Source: Duganella sp. CF402
GTDB lineage: Bacteria > Pseudomonadota > Gammaproteobacteria > Burkholderiales > Burkholderiaceae_D
Length of the DNA: 64,000 nucleotides
Direction of reading: 5' to 3'
Assembly: GCF_900109645.1 (NCBI RefSeq)
Contig: NZ_FOBG01000001.1
Span: 2,152,262 to 2,216,261, forward strand
Part shown: positions 28,704-36,134 of the stretch, in pieces
Layout: the number at the start of each line of letters is the position of its first letter
Numbering within the stretch: the first letter of the stretch is position 1
Notes under the pieces: generated by a model
The model's database searches: none
Told to the model about the DNA's origin: nothing
What the model saw: only the letters and a program-made list of their open reading frames with translations
Position numbers and translations under genes: made by a program

Positions 28704-30896
28704 CTATGAAGAAAAAATCGATTCGTCCGCCAGCTGGCGCGACGAGCGGATCAACGCGGCGACATCCAGAATCAGCGACACGCCGCCGTCGCCCAAAATC
28801 GTTGCGCCGGAAATGCCGGCCACCTTGCGGTAGTTGGATTCCAGGTTCTTGACCACCACCTGCTGCTGGCCGACCAGCTCGTCGACGAACAGGCCGGCCT
28901 TGCGGCCGTCGGTCTCGATGATGATGACGATGCCCTGGCACGGGTCGTCAAAGCGCGGCGTGATGTCGAACATCTGGTACAGCGGCACCAGCGGCAGGTA
29001 TTCCCCGCGCACCTTGATGACGCGGCCCTTGCCGCTGATTTCCTTGACGTCTTCCGGCGCCGGCTGCAGCGATTCGATCACGAAGCCGAGCGGCAGGATA
29101 TAGACCTCGTCGCCGACGCGGATCGACATGCCGTCCAAAATCGCCAGCGTCAGCGGCAGCGAAATCGAGATGGTGGTGCCGAAGCCCTTGGCCGAGCGGA
29201 TATCGACCACCCCGCCCATCGCCTCGATATTACGCTTGACCACGTCCATGCCGACGCCACGGCCGGACACGTCGGTGACCACCTCGGCGGTCGAGAAGCC
29301 GGGGGCGAAGATCAGTTGCCAGACTTCGGCGTCGCTCATGGTGTCGCTGACGGCCAGGCCATTTTGCCCGGCCTTGGCCAGGATGCGCTCGCGATTGAGA
29401 CCACCGCCATCGTCCGACACCTCGATGATGATGTTGCCGCCCTGGTGCGAGGCTGACAGGAACAAACGGCCGGCCTCGCTCTTGCCGGCGGCGCGGCGCA
29501 CGTCCGGCATTTCGATGCCGTGGTCGATCGAGTTGCGTACCAGGTGGGTCAGCGGATCGACGATGCGCTCGATCAGGCCTTTATCGAGTTCGGTGGCGGC
29601 GCCGTTGGTGATGAAGTCGACCTTCTTGCCCAGCTTGGTGGCAAGGTCGCGCACCATGCGCGGGAAGCGCGAGAACACGAAGTCCATCGGCATCATGCGG
29701 ATCGACATCACCGCTTCCTGCAGGTCGCGGGTGTTGCGGGTCAGCTGGCTGACGCTGTTGAGCAGGCGCTGGTGTACCATCGGGTCCAGCGTATCGACGC
29801 GCTGCTCGATCATCGCTTGCGTGATCACCAGCTCGCCGACCAGGTTGATCAGCTGGTCGACTTTCTCGATCGAGACGCGGATCGAGGACGACTCGGCGCC
29901 GGCGGCCGGGGCCTTCTCTTTTTCCTTCTCTTCCTTCTTGACGACTTTCTTTTCTTCTTCCGGCGGCGTTTCAATCACGATGCCGGCGGCGGCACGGATC
30001 TGCTCCACCGGCTGGAAGAAGCCATAGCCTTGCGCATCCTCGGACGCGGCCGAGGCGTTGGCGCGGATTTCATCGAGTGGCTGGAAGAAGCCATAGCCTT
30101 CGCCGCCAGGACCAGCATTGGCCGGCTTCAGTTCGGCGACGTCGAAGAAGCCGTAGCCCAGCTCATCCTCGACCTTGGCGCGCGCGGCGTTTTCGAGCTT
30201 GGCCTGGTCGTCGTTCAGGGCCGGCAGCTCGCTGATCTTCATCTCTTCCGGATTCAGCACGAACGAGCAGATGGCGATGATGTCATCCAGGCTTTCATGC
30301 GTGGTGACCACCATCGCATTGCGGTCCTTGTCCAGCGGCGTGATCGAGACGTGGCCCATCAGGCCCAGCTCCTCGCCCAGCGCCGTCACTTCGCGGTGCT
30401 GCATGGCCGGCAATTCGAGCCGGTAGCGGCGGCCGCCGCTGTGGTCCACGTGTTTGGTTTCGGCGGCGTTGTAAGCCGGCGCCACCGGCGCCAGCGCGCC
30501 CACCGGCACGTCCTGCGCCAGCGATTGCAGCATCATGCGCACATTGGCGACGGCGTCCTGGTCGACTTCGCTGCCGAGGCGGTGGCCGTCCAGCTGCATC
30601 TTGAGGATGTCCTTGGCGGCCAGGAAGGCGTCGACGTGCTCGCCGGTGAGCGCCATCTCGCCCTTGCGGATGCGGTCCAGCAGGGTTTCCAGCACGTGGG
30701 TGACCTCGGTCATATCGGTCACGCCGAACGTGGAGGCGCCGCCCTTGACCGAGTGGGCCGTGCGGAAAATCGCGTTCAGGTCCTCGGCATCGGGCGAGTC
30801 GACGTTAACCGCCAACAGCAGCCGTTCCATTTCAGCCAGCAGCTCCTCGGCCTCATCGAAAAAGACCTGGTAAAACTGGCTTATGTCGATGGTCAT
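28704..30896 (-). CDS. cheA: Chemotaxis histidine kinase CheA
   Basis: Histidine kinase of 730 residues that phosphorylates CheY and CheB. The N-terminal HPt domain has phospho-site His48 (TAHSVKGG). Residues about 155-225 look like a P2 response-regulator-docking domain. Residues 247-301 carry three copies of GYGFF followed by an acidic/Ile-Arg helix, an unusual addition. A Lys/Glu-rich linker leads to the P3 dimerisation helices, the P4 ATPase (HLVRNSIDHGIE, DDGGGLNRERI, GRGVGMDVVKRNIEA) and the P5 CheW-like domain. It lies between cheY (30953) and cheW. Confidence 0.97.
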   Translation of the reverse strand: MTIDISQFYQVFFDEAEELLAEMERLLLAVNVDSPDAEDLNAIFRTAHSVKGGASTFGVTDMTEVTHVLETLLDRIRKGEMALTGEHVDAFLAAKDILKMQLDGHRLGSEVDQDAVANVRMMLQSLAQDVPVGALAPVAPAYNAAETKHVDHSGGRRYRLELPAMQHREVTALGEELGLMGHVSITPLDKDRNAMVVTTHESLDDIIAICSFVLNPEEMKISELPALNDDQAKLENAARAKVEDELGYGFFDVAELKPANAGPGGEGYGFFQPLDEIRANASAASEDAQGYGFFQPVEQIRAAAGIVIETPPEEEKKVVKKEEKEKEKAPAAGAESSSIRVSIEKVDQLINLVGELVITQAMIEQRVDTLDPMVHQRLLNSVSQLTRNTRDLQEAVMSIRMMPMDFVFSRFPRMVRDLATKLGKKVDFITNGAATELDKGLIERIVDPLTHLVRNSIDHGIEMPDVRRAAGKSEAGRLFLSASHQGGNIIIEVSDDGGGLNRERILAKAGQNGLAVSDTMSDAEVWQLIFAPGFSTAEVVTDVSGRGVGMDVVKRNIEAMGGVVDIRSAKGFGTTISISLPLTLAILDGMSIRVGDEVYILPLGFVIESLQPAPEDVKEISGKGRVIKVRGEYLPLVPLYQMFDITPRFDDPCQGIVIIIETDGRKAGLFVDELVGQQQVVVKNLESNYRKVAGISGATILGDGGVSLILDVAALIRSSRQLADESIFSS

Positions 30897-30952
30897 GGTG
30901 ATACTCCAATAAGTACGCTATGTACGGTCAGCATCATTGCGCGCTCTCTAGA

Positions 30953-31318
30953 TCAACCAATGACCTTCTTCACTACCTCGATCAGCCGCTGTGGGTCGAA
31001 CGGTTTGACCAGCCAGCCATTGGCGCCGGCGGCGCGGCCCTTGGCTTTCATCTCGTCGGACGATTCGGTGGTCAGCATCAGGATGGGGGTCTTGGCGTAG
31101 CTGGGCAGTTCGCGCAGGAGCTTGATCAGTTCCAGGCCATCCATGCGTGGCATGTTCTGGTCGGTCAGCACCATGTCGACGTTCTGCAGCTTGGCTTTTT
31201 CCAGGCCGTCCTGGCCATCCACGGCTTCCACCACCTGGTAACCGGCAGCCTTCAGGCTGAAGGCCACCATCTGGCGCAGGGAACTGGAATCATCAACCGC
31301 AAGTATAGTCTTAGCCAT
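30953..31318 (-). CDS. CheY-like single-domain response regulator
   Basis: Receiver domain of 121 residues with Asp9/Asp10, phospho-acceptor Asp53 (LTDQNMPRMDG), TTESS and KPFDP at the conserved Thr/Ser and Lys positions. It has no output domain. It is placed directly before cheA and after the CheZ-like gene, unlike the second cheY at 23179. Two CheY proteins in one cluster usually divide into a motor-binding form and a phosphate sink; which is which is inference, though the motif set at 23179 is closer to motor-binding CheY. Confidence 0.9.
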   Translation of the reverse strand: MAKTILAVDDSSSLRQMVAFSLKAAGYQVVEAVDGQDGLEKAKLQNVDMVLTDQNMPRMDGLELIKLLRELPSYAKTPILMLTTESSDEMKAKGRAAGANGWLVKPFDPQRLIEVVKKVIG

Positions 31319-31355
31319 CTTATTCTCACTCTGTAAATCAAATAGTTATCTGGGT

Positions 31356-31904
31356 TTAAAACAGCTCGATGTCGCCGCTCTCAAGGTGTTGCTGGCTAAC
31401 CGCCTTGCGCAATACGCTGCGCAATTCCAGGCTCTGGATCGCCAGCGCCATACTGACTTTGTTCAGCAGCTCGACGATTTGCTCGTTGTCGCTGTCGGGC
31501 AGCATTTCCGATCCGTGCGCGCCCAGGGTGCCGAGGAACTCGCGCAAGCCGGTCACGCGCTTGAGGGTGCGGTCCAGCAGCTGGCTGGTCATGTCCTGGA
31601 ACTGCAGGCTGGTCACCGCGCCGTTGACATAGGTGCCGATCTCGGCGGGCAGCGCTTCCAGCCGGGCGCGCTGCTCGGGCGTGGCGCTGCCGCCGTCCAG
31701 CAACAGCTGGATGGTGGGCTGCACCGCTTCCACCACCTGGTGGATGGCCATGAAGTTGAAGGACAGCTTTTCAATCGCCTCCTCCAGCAGCAAGCCGGTC
31801 TGGATCACATCGGTCTCGACTTCGGTCAGATGCCGGCGACCGTGGTCAGACACGCCGGACAACAGGCGCTTGACGTGGGAACCCAGAATTTTTTTTCTCG
31901 TCAT
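31356..31904 (-). CDS. CheZ-like phosphatase family protein
   Basis: A helical protein of 182 residues. TSLQFQDMTSQLLDRTLKRV (residues 98-117) matches the CheZ active-site helix, with Asp104 and Gln108 in the D-x-x-x-Q spacing of E. coli CheZ Asp143/Gln147, which dephosphorylates CheY. The protein is shorter than enteric CheZ (about 214 residues). It ends ESGDIELF; the C-terminal end is where CheZ proteins carry their CheY-docking peptide. It lies between motB and cheY. Assignment rests on the motif and context, not on overall similarity. Confidence 0.7.
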   Translation of the reverse strand: MTRKKILGSHVKRLLSGVSDHGRRHLTEVETDVIQTGLLLEEAIEKLSFNFMAIHQVVEAVQPTIQLLLDGGSATPEQRARLEALPAEIGTYVNGAVTSLQFQDMTSQLLDRTLKRVTGLREFLGTLGAHGSEMLPDSDNEQIVELLNKVSMALAIQSLELRSVLRKAVSQQHLESGDIELF

Positions 31905-31921
31905 AACAGTCTCGTTCTACT

Positions 31922-32875
31922 TCATTTTCGTACTGGCGGACCGGAGCGCGCGGCCGGGGCCGGCGCTTCAGCCGCTGCAGCTGGCTCGTCTTCGGCGCCG
32001 ACTTCCATCTTGCGGCCGTCGCGCAGCACGCTCTCTTCGGCGCGCTTGTTCATCACCACAATGCTGATGCGGCGGTTGATCGGATTGAACGGGTCGGCCT
32101 TGTCGAGGTTGATGGCCGAGCCCAGCCCGACCACCCGCAGCACCTTGGAATCCTGCATGCCGCCGGCGATCAGCTCGCGGCGCGAAGCGTTGGCGCGGTC
32201 GGCCGAGAGTTCCCAGTTGCTGTAGCCGGTCTCGCTCATGTAGGGCGTGGAATCGGTGTGGCCGGACAGGCCGATGCGGTTCGGCACGTCGTTCAGCACG
32301 AAGCCGATCTCGTGCAGGATTTCCTTGGTATAGGGCTGCAGCTCGGCCTTGGCCAGCGCGAACATCGGGCGGTTCTGCTCGTCGACGATCTGGATCCGCA
32401 GGCCGTCATTGGTGATGTCGAGCAGCAGCTGCTCCTTGTATTTCTTGAGCAGCGGATTGGCGTCGATCTTGTTCTCGATCTTTTCCTTGAGCGCTTTCAG
32501 GCGCTGGTTTTCCTCGGCTTCCATCGCCGCCTTGGCGGCGGTCAGGTTGAAAGTCTTCTTGACCGCCGGGTCGTCGCTGGCCTTGACCTGGCCGTCGGTG
32601 CGGGTCAGGTCCTTGCCGCCGCCCTTGATGATGGACGAGCTGTCACCGCTGCCGGAGCCGCCTTCCATCGCCACCTTGAGCGGGGTCTTGAAGTATTCGG
32701 AAATGCCGTTGAGGTCGCCCTTGGTGGTGGAGCCGAGCAGCCACATCAGCAGGAAGAAGGCCATCATCGCTGTCACGAAGTCGGCATACGCGATCTTCCA
32801 GGCGCCGCCGTGGTGACCGCCGCCGCCCTTCTTGATGCGCTTGACGATAATAGGCCGCAAGCCCTCTTCAGCCAT
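31922..32875 (-). CDS. motB: Flagellar stator protein MotB
   Basis: Inner-membrane protein of 317 residues anchoring the stator to peptidoglycan. After a basic cytoplasmic start it has one membrane helix with the proton-binding Asp32 (YADFVTAMMAFFLLMWLLG), the same number as in E. coli MotB, then a long periplasmic linker and an OmpA-like peptidoglycan-binding domain (GLSGHTDSTPY...NWELSADRANASRREL). The C-terminus is Ala/Pro-rich. It follows motA by 37 bases. Confidence 0.96.
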   Translation of the reverse strand: MAEEGLRPIIVKRIKKGGGGHHGGAWKIAYADFVTAMMAFFLLMWLLGSTTKGDLNGISEYFKTPLKVAMEGGSGSGDSSSIIKGGGKDLTRTDGQVKASDDPAVKKTFNLTAAKAAMEAEENQRLKALKEKIENKIDANPLLKKYKEQLLLDITNDGLRIQIVDEQNRPMFALAKAELQPYTKEILHEIGFVLNDVPNRIGLSGHTDSTPYMSETGYSNWELSADRANASRRELIAGGMQDSKVLRVVGLGSAINLDKADPFNPINRRISIVVMNKRAEESVLRDGRKMEVGAEDEPAAAAEAPAPAARSGPPVRK

Positions 32876-32912
32876 GATGAATCCTTAAACGATGAGTAGT
32901 GCGCTGCATGGC

Positions 32913-33773
32913 TTACTTCGACTTCGATTTCTTGATATGGTCTTCCAGTTCGGCAAAGGTCGGACGCTCGGTCGAGTACAGCACTTTGCGGCCGAATTCT
33001 ACCGCCAGCGCCGGTGCATAGCCGTTCAGGCTGGCCAGCAGCGTGACCTTCACGCATTGATACATCTTGGTCGACTCTTCCAGCTTTTGCTCCAGCAGGC
33101 TGGACAGCGGGCCGACGAAACCATAAGCCAGCAGAATACCGAGGAAGGTACCGACCAGCGCGTGCGCGATCAGGATGCCCAGCTCGGCCGGCGGCAAGCC
33201 CACCGATTCCATGGTGTGCACCACGCCCATCACCGCCGCCACGATACCGAAGGCCGGCATGCCGTCGCCCAGCTTGGCGATGGCGTGGGCCGGCGCGGCG
33301 CCCTCGTGGTGGTGGGTCTCGATCTCGATATCCATCAGGTTCTCGATCTGGAATGCGTCCATATTGCCCGACACCATGAGGCGCAGGTAGTCGGTCATGA
33401 ATTCGACGATGTGGTGGTCTTCCAGCACACTCGGGTACTTGCTGAACAGCGGGCTTTGCTCCGGGCTGTCGATATCGCCTTCGATCGACATCAGGCCTTC
33501 CTTGCGCACCTTGGACAGCACGTCGAACAGCAAGGACATCATCTCCATATAGAGGTCCTTGGTGTAGCGCGACCCCTTGAACAGGGTCGGAATCGCGGCC
33601 AGGGTGGATTTCAGGGTCTTGGCGTTGTTACCGACCAGGAAAGCGCCCGCAGCGCCGCCGCCGATCATGACCAGCTCCAGCGGCTGCAACAGCGCGGCCA
33701 GGTGCCCGCCGTTCATGGCAAAACCGCCGAACACGCCGACGCAGACAATTACATATCCGATGATGACTAACAA
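32913..33773 (-). CDS. motA: Flagellar stator protein MotA (TTG start)
   Basis: Four-helix inner-membrane stator subunit. I place the start at the TTG at 33773, preceded by GGGGAG, giving MLVIIGYVIVCVGVFGGFAM and a 286-residue protein. With this start the torque-generating charged residues fall at Arg90 and Glu98, exactly the E. coli MotA numbers, which strongly supports it. A second in-frame TTG at 33806 would add 11 unrelated residues. It precedes motB and follows the membrane methyltransferase gene after about 104 bases that contain a 16-base palindrome. Confidence 0.95.
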   Translation of the reverse strand: MLVIIGYVIVCVGVFGGFAMNGGHLAALLQPLELVMIGGGAAGAFLVGNNAKTLKSTLAAIPTLFKGSRYTKDLYMEMMSLLFDVLSKVRKEGLMSIEGDIDSPEQSPLFSKYPSVLEDHHIVEFMTDYLRLMVSGNMDAFQIENLMDIEIETHHHEGAAPAHAIAKLGDGMPAFGIVAAVMGVVHTMESVGLPPAELGILIAHALVGTFLGILLAYGFVGPLSSLLEQKLEESTKMYQCVKVTLLASLNGYAPALAVEFGRKVLYSTERPTFAELEDHIKKSKSK

Positions 33774-33815
33774 GTGTGCTGACTCCCCAGTTTGGTAACC
33801 GGTCAAAAAATTTAC

Positions 33816-33831
33816 ATTGTAGAACTACAAT
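33816..33831. promoter_or_regulatory. Palindrome upstream of motA
   Basis: ATTGTAG-AA-CTACAAT has perfect seven-base arms and lies 43-58 bases upstream of the motA TTG. It is well placed for an operator of the mot-che run. I do not see a clear FlhDC box or sigma-28 promoter around it. Confidence 0.4.
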
Positions 33832-33877
33832 AGCCTGAGTAGGGGGCGACGGGCAAGAGAATAACGTCAAATGATGC

Positions 33878-34663
33878 TTAAAAGTACCATATATAGAGGG
33901 GAACGTCTTCCTCTGTGGCGTGTACCGTGCGATCCGGAGATCTTTCCGGAACGATAAATTCGTAGCTCGCAAGCATGGCTCCGGGCCGCATTTCGGCAGC
34001 CGCCTTGCGCCACAGGCCAGGCATGGCCGCGGGGGACAAGTAGGCGAACACCAGGTCGTAGCGGCTGAAGTCGAGTTTTTCGTAGTCGCCGAGGCGGAAT
34101 CTCGCGCGGCCGCCGGCCAGCTTGGCGCGCAGCCAGCTATATAAGAATGGCAGCGGCGCCAGCTCGATGCCCTCCACTGCCGCATCCGGGCGCACCCGCG
34201 ACAGATACAGGACAAAACCGCCGAGGCCGCTGCCGATGTCGATCACGCGCGGCGCGCGATCCGCAGGCAGCAGCTGGCGCACCGCATCCCACACCGCCGG
34301 GCCGGATGGGTAATAAGGCACCTGGGTGCGGAAGGTCGACCAGTACCAGCCGAGCAGCAGCAAGAAGGCCGCGCCGAACAGCCAGGACGGCAGCTGCAGC
34401 GCCAGCGCCGCCAGCACCGCCAGCGGGAACAGCAGCTGAATGGCGCGCCACCAGCCGGCCAGCGCCAGCTTCCACGTGACGAGCGCGGCCAGCAAGCCCT
34501 GCACCACGGCCACAGTCAGGTAATCGACGGGGAAACGAAAACTGGCCATCACATAAATGACGGCCAGCGTGAGCGGCATGGCGCCGCACTGGATCAGCAT
34601 GGCCCGCACGGCGGGCGTGCGGACGATACGTTGGATATAAGGTTGGGGGCGAGGTGCAGTCAC
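33878..34663 (-). CDS. Membrane-anchored class I SAM-dependent methyltransferase
   Basis: About 261 residues from a GTG at 34663, 10 bases after the flhC stop. The first 120 residues hold about four hydrophobic helices (LTLAVIYVMASF, LTVAVVQGLLAALVTWKLAL, LLFPLAVLAALAL, LFGAAFLLLLGWYW). Then comes a Rossmann methyltransferase with motif I VIDIGSGLGGFVLYLSRV, the acidic GIELAP strand and DLVFAYLSPAAMP. The tail after EFIVPE is family-like. Substrate unknown; the position between flhDC and motAB hints at a motility or envelope role, but this is inference from context only. Confidence 0.8.
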   Translation of the reverse strand: MTAPRPQPYIQRIVRTPAVRAMLIQCGAMPLTLAVIYVMASFRFPVDYLTVAVVQGLLAALVTWKLALAGWWRAIQLLFPLAVLAALALQLPSWLFGAAFLLLLGWYWSTFRTQVPYYPSGPAVWDAVRQLLPADRAPRVIDIGSGLGGFVLYLSRVRPDAAVEGIELAPLPFLYSWLRAKLAGGRARFRLGDYEKLDFSRYDLVFAYLSPAAMPGLWRKAAAEMRPGAMLASYEFIVPERSPDRTVHATEEDVPLYIWYF

Positions 34664-34673
34664 GCCGCGTATT

Positions 34674-35222
34674 TTACGCAGCCAGCGCCTCGGCGTCGCG
34701 CAATTTTTTGGTCTTGCCGGCACGCGAAGGCATGTGGCACAGGCCGCAAACATAGCTGCCGTTCAGGTCCATCGTGTTGACCACGTATTTGCCCTGGCAC
34801 TTGGTGCACGGCGCGGTGTCCAGCATTTTGCTGCTGAAGAAGCGCACCAGGGTCCAGGCGCGGGTCAGCGACAGCAGCGGTTCTTCGCCCGGTTCCGGCG
34901 GCATTTGTTCGAGGTAGAGCTTGTAGGCCTTCATCACCGCTTCGATACCGGTGGCGCCGGCGTGGGTCACCAGGAAGCTGTGGATGTTGATGAACAGCGA
35001 GGAATGGATGTTCGGCTGCCAGGTCAGGAACCAGTCGGTCGAGAACGGCAACATGCCCTTCGGCGGCGACACGCCCTTCAGCTCCTTGTACAGCTTGAGC
35101 AGGCGTTCGCGCGACAGCGACACTTCCGACTCCAGCAACTGCAGGCGGGCGCCAAGCTGGATCAGTTCAATGGCCAGCTGGATTTCCTGGGCTTCCGATA
35201 CGACGCTTTTCTTGGTGGCCAT
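34674..35222 (-). CDS. flhC: Flagellar transcriptional activator FlhC
   Basis: Zinc-binding subunit of the FlhD4C2 master regulator, which binds DNA and switches on class II flagellar promoters. The 182-residue protein has four cysteines at 139, 142, 159 and 162 (CTKC...CGLC) matching the FlhC zinc site, and the conserved FSTDWFLTWQPNIHSSLF. It starts 25 bases after the flhD stop. Confidence 0.96.
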   Translation of the reverse strand: MATKKSVVSEAQEIQLAIELIQLGARLQLLESEVSLSRERLLKLYKELKGVSPPKGMLPFSTDWFLTWQPNIHSSLFINIHSFLVTHAGATGIEAVMKAYKLYLEQMPPEPGEEPLLSLTRAWTLVRFFSSKMLDTAPCTKCQGKYVVNTMDLNGSYVCGLCHMPSRAGKTKKLRDAEALAA

Positions 35223-35247
35223 GATCTGTGCTCCGGGGCTGACGCGA

Positions 35248-35565
35248 TTAAACGATCTCTTCGACCGGCTGGCCGGCCATCAGGATGGCGGCGTGCGACT
35301 GGGCCAGCACGCGATCCTTGTTGTAGTTGGTCAGCATGGAGAGGATGGCGCTGTCATCGAAGCGGAAGCGGGCCAGCATCATGTTGCCGCCTGCCAGTTT
35401 CAGGATTTGCGCGTTGCTCATGCCCTCGATCAGGTCGGCGATCTCGGCGGCGATGCCGAGGCGGAAGATCGCGGTGACTTTATCGGCGCGGATCATTTGC
35501 TGGGCCAGCATCAGGTAGCTCAGGTTTGCGTCGCGAATTTCAGCCATCATGTCGTTTGCGGTCAT
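35248..35565 (-). CDS. flhD: Flagellar transcriptional regulator FlhD
   Basis: Partner of FlhC; about 105 residues from the ATG at 35565, which has GAGGAG upstream and gives the FlhD core MMAEIRDANLSYLMLAQQMIRADK. A longer open frame to 35733 adds residues that do not look like FlhD. The protein is all-helical and forms the dimer that holds FlhC. It begins the minus-strand motility block; its promoter must lie in the AT-rich region to the right. Confidence 0.95.
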   Translation of the reverse strand: MTANDMMAEIRDANLSYLMLAQQMIRADKVTAIFRLGIAAEIADLIEGMSNAQILKLAGGNMMLARFRFDDSAILSMLTNYNKDRVLAQSHAAILMAGQPVEEIV

Positions 35566-35811
35566 TTTCCCACTCCTCACAGTTTTCTCTCTGTCGGAAC
35601 ACATTTGCGTTTCCGTTGAGATACATTCTGCTTGAGCAACATGAGCGCGAGAAGAGGTGACTCTCCGTATTTTACGTCGGGAAATAGCGAACGCGACCTG
35701 TCGGTGTTTGTCTGACAAACACTCGCAGATCACTCATCCACGCCCTTGCGGCGCGGGTTTCAAGCGGTTTGATAGTTTCAAAAAAACCCTGTTTCGATCG
35801 AAAAAATAAAG

Positions 35812-36045
35812 CGGTAAAGCGACTCTTTTTTGCGACATCTAACTCGGTAACGGCAGCTCTTTTGAGAACTTTAGGGTTTCTCGAAAATATTTTTAAAATT
35901 TTTTCGACGATTTTAAAACCCCGTTGATGCACGGTTTCCTGCGCATCTAAGAACGGTAACGGCAGCGCTTTAGGGAACTTTAGGGATTTTTTGAAGAAAA
36001 CTGAAAAATTTTTAGAAAATCGCTAAAGTCCAGTGATCGTGCGGC
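35812..36045. repeat. Imperfect direct repeats upstream of flhDC
   Basis: A box CGGTAACGGCAGC occurs at 35845-35857 and 35954-35966, with a third related box CGGTAAAGCGACTC at 35812. The two closest copies share flanking sequence (CATCTAA before; GAACTTTAGGG then an A/T run after), so about 100 bases appear duplicated with drift, at an offset of 109 bases. Confidence 0.65.
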
Positions 36046-36064
36046 CTATTCAGCAAATTTGCCA

Positions 36065-36096
36065 CTGAAAAAACGGCGCAATCGCCTATTTTTCAG
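36065..36096. promoter_or_regulatory. Inverted repeat upstream of kynU
   Basis: CTGAAAAA--GGCG-CAAT-CGCC--TTTTTCAG: eight-base outer arms and four-base inner arms around CAAT, ending 38 bases before the kynU ATG. It could be an operator for a kynurenine-responsive regulator or a terminator-like stem; no regulator gene is adjacent. Confidence 0.45.
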
Positions 36097-36134
36097 GTTA
36101 CACTCATCACTTTAGATCTCAACTATCAGCCCAA

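Larger units (their letters stand above)
35566..36134. other. AT-rich intergenic region between flhDC and kynU
   Basis: This 569-base gap serves two divergent units: flhDC to the left and kynU-kynA to the right. It is visibly AT-rich against the GC-rich surroundings, with many A and T runs between 35770 and 36030. It holds a 12-base palindrome TTTCGATCGAAA (35792-35803), an imperfect duplication (35812-36045), and an inverted repeat before kynU (36065-36096). Open frames in it look accidental. Bending by A-tracts and H-NS-type or other global control of flhDC are plausible. Confidence 0.75.

Noticed and set aside
29520..31100. Open frame of 526 codons on the plus strand
   Set aside because: Antisense to cheA and cheY; composition is typical of a reverse-frame shadow.
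35672..35932. 86-codon frame in the flhDC-kynU gap
   Set aside because: Lies in AT-rich regulatory sequence, has no convincing ribosome binding site and overlaps the repeat boxes.
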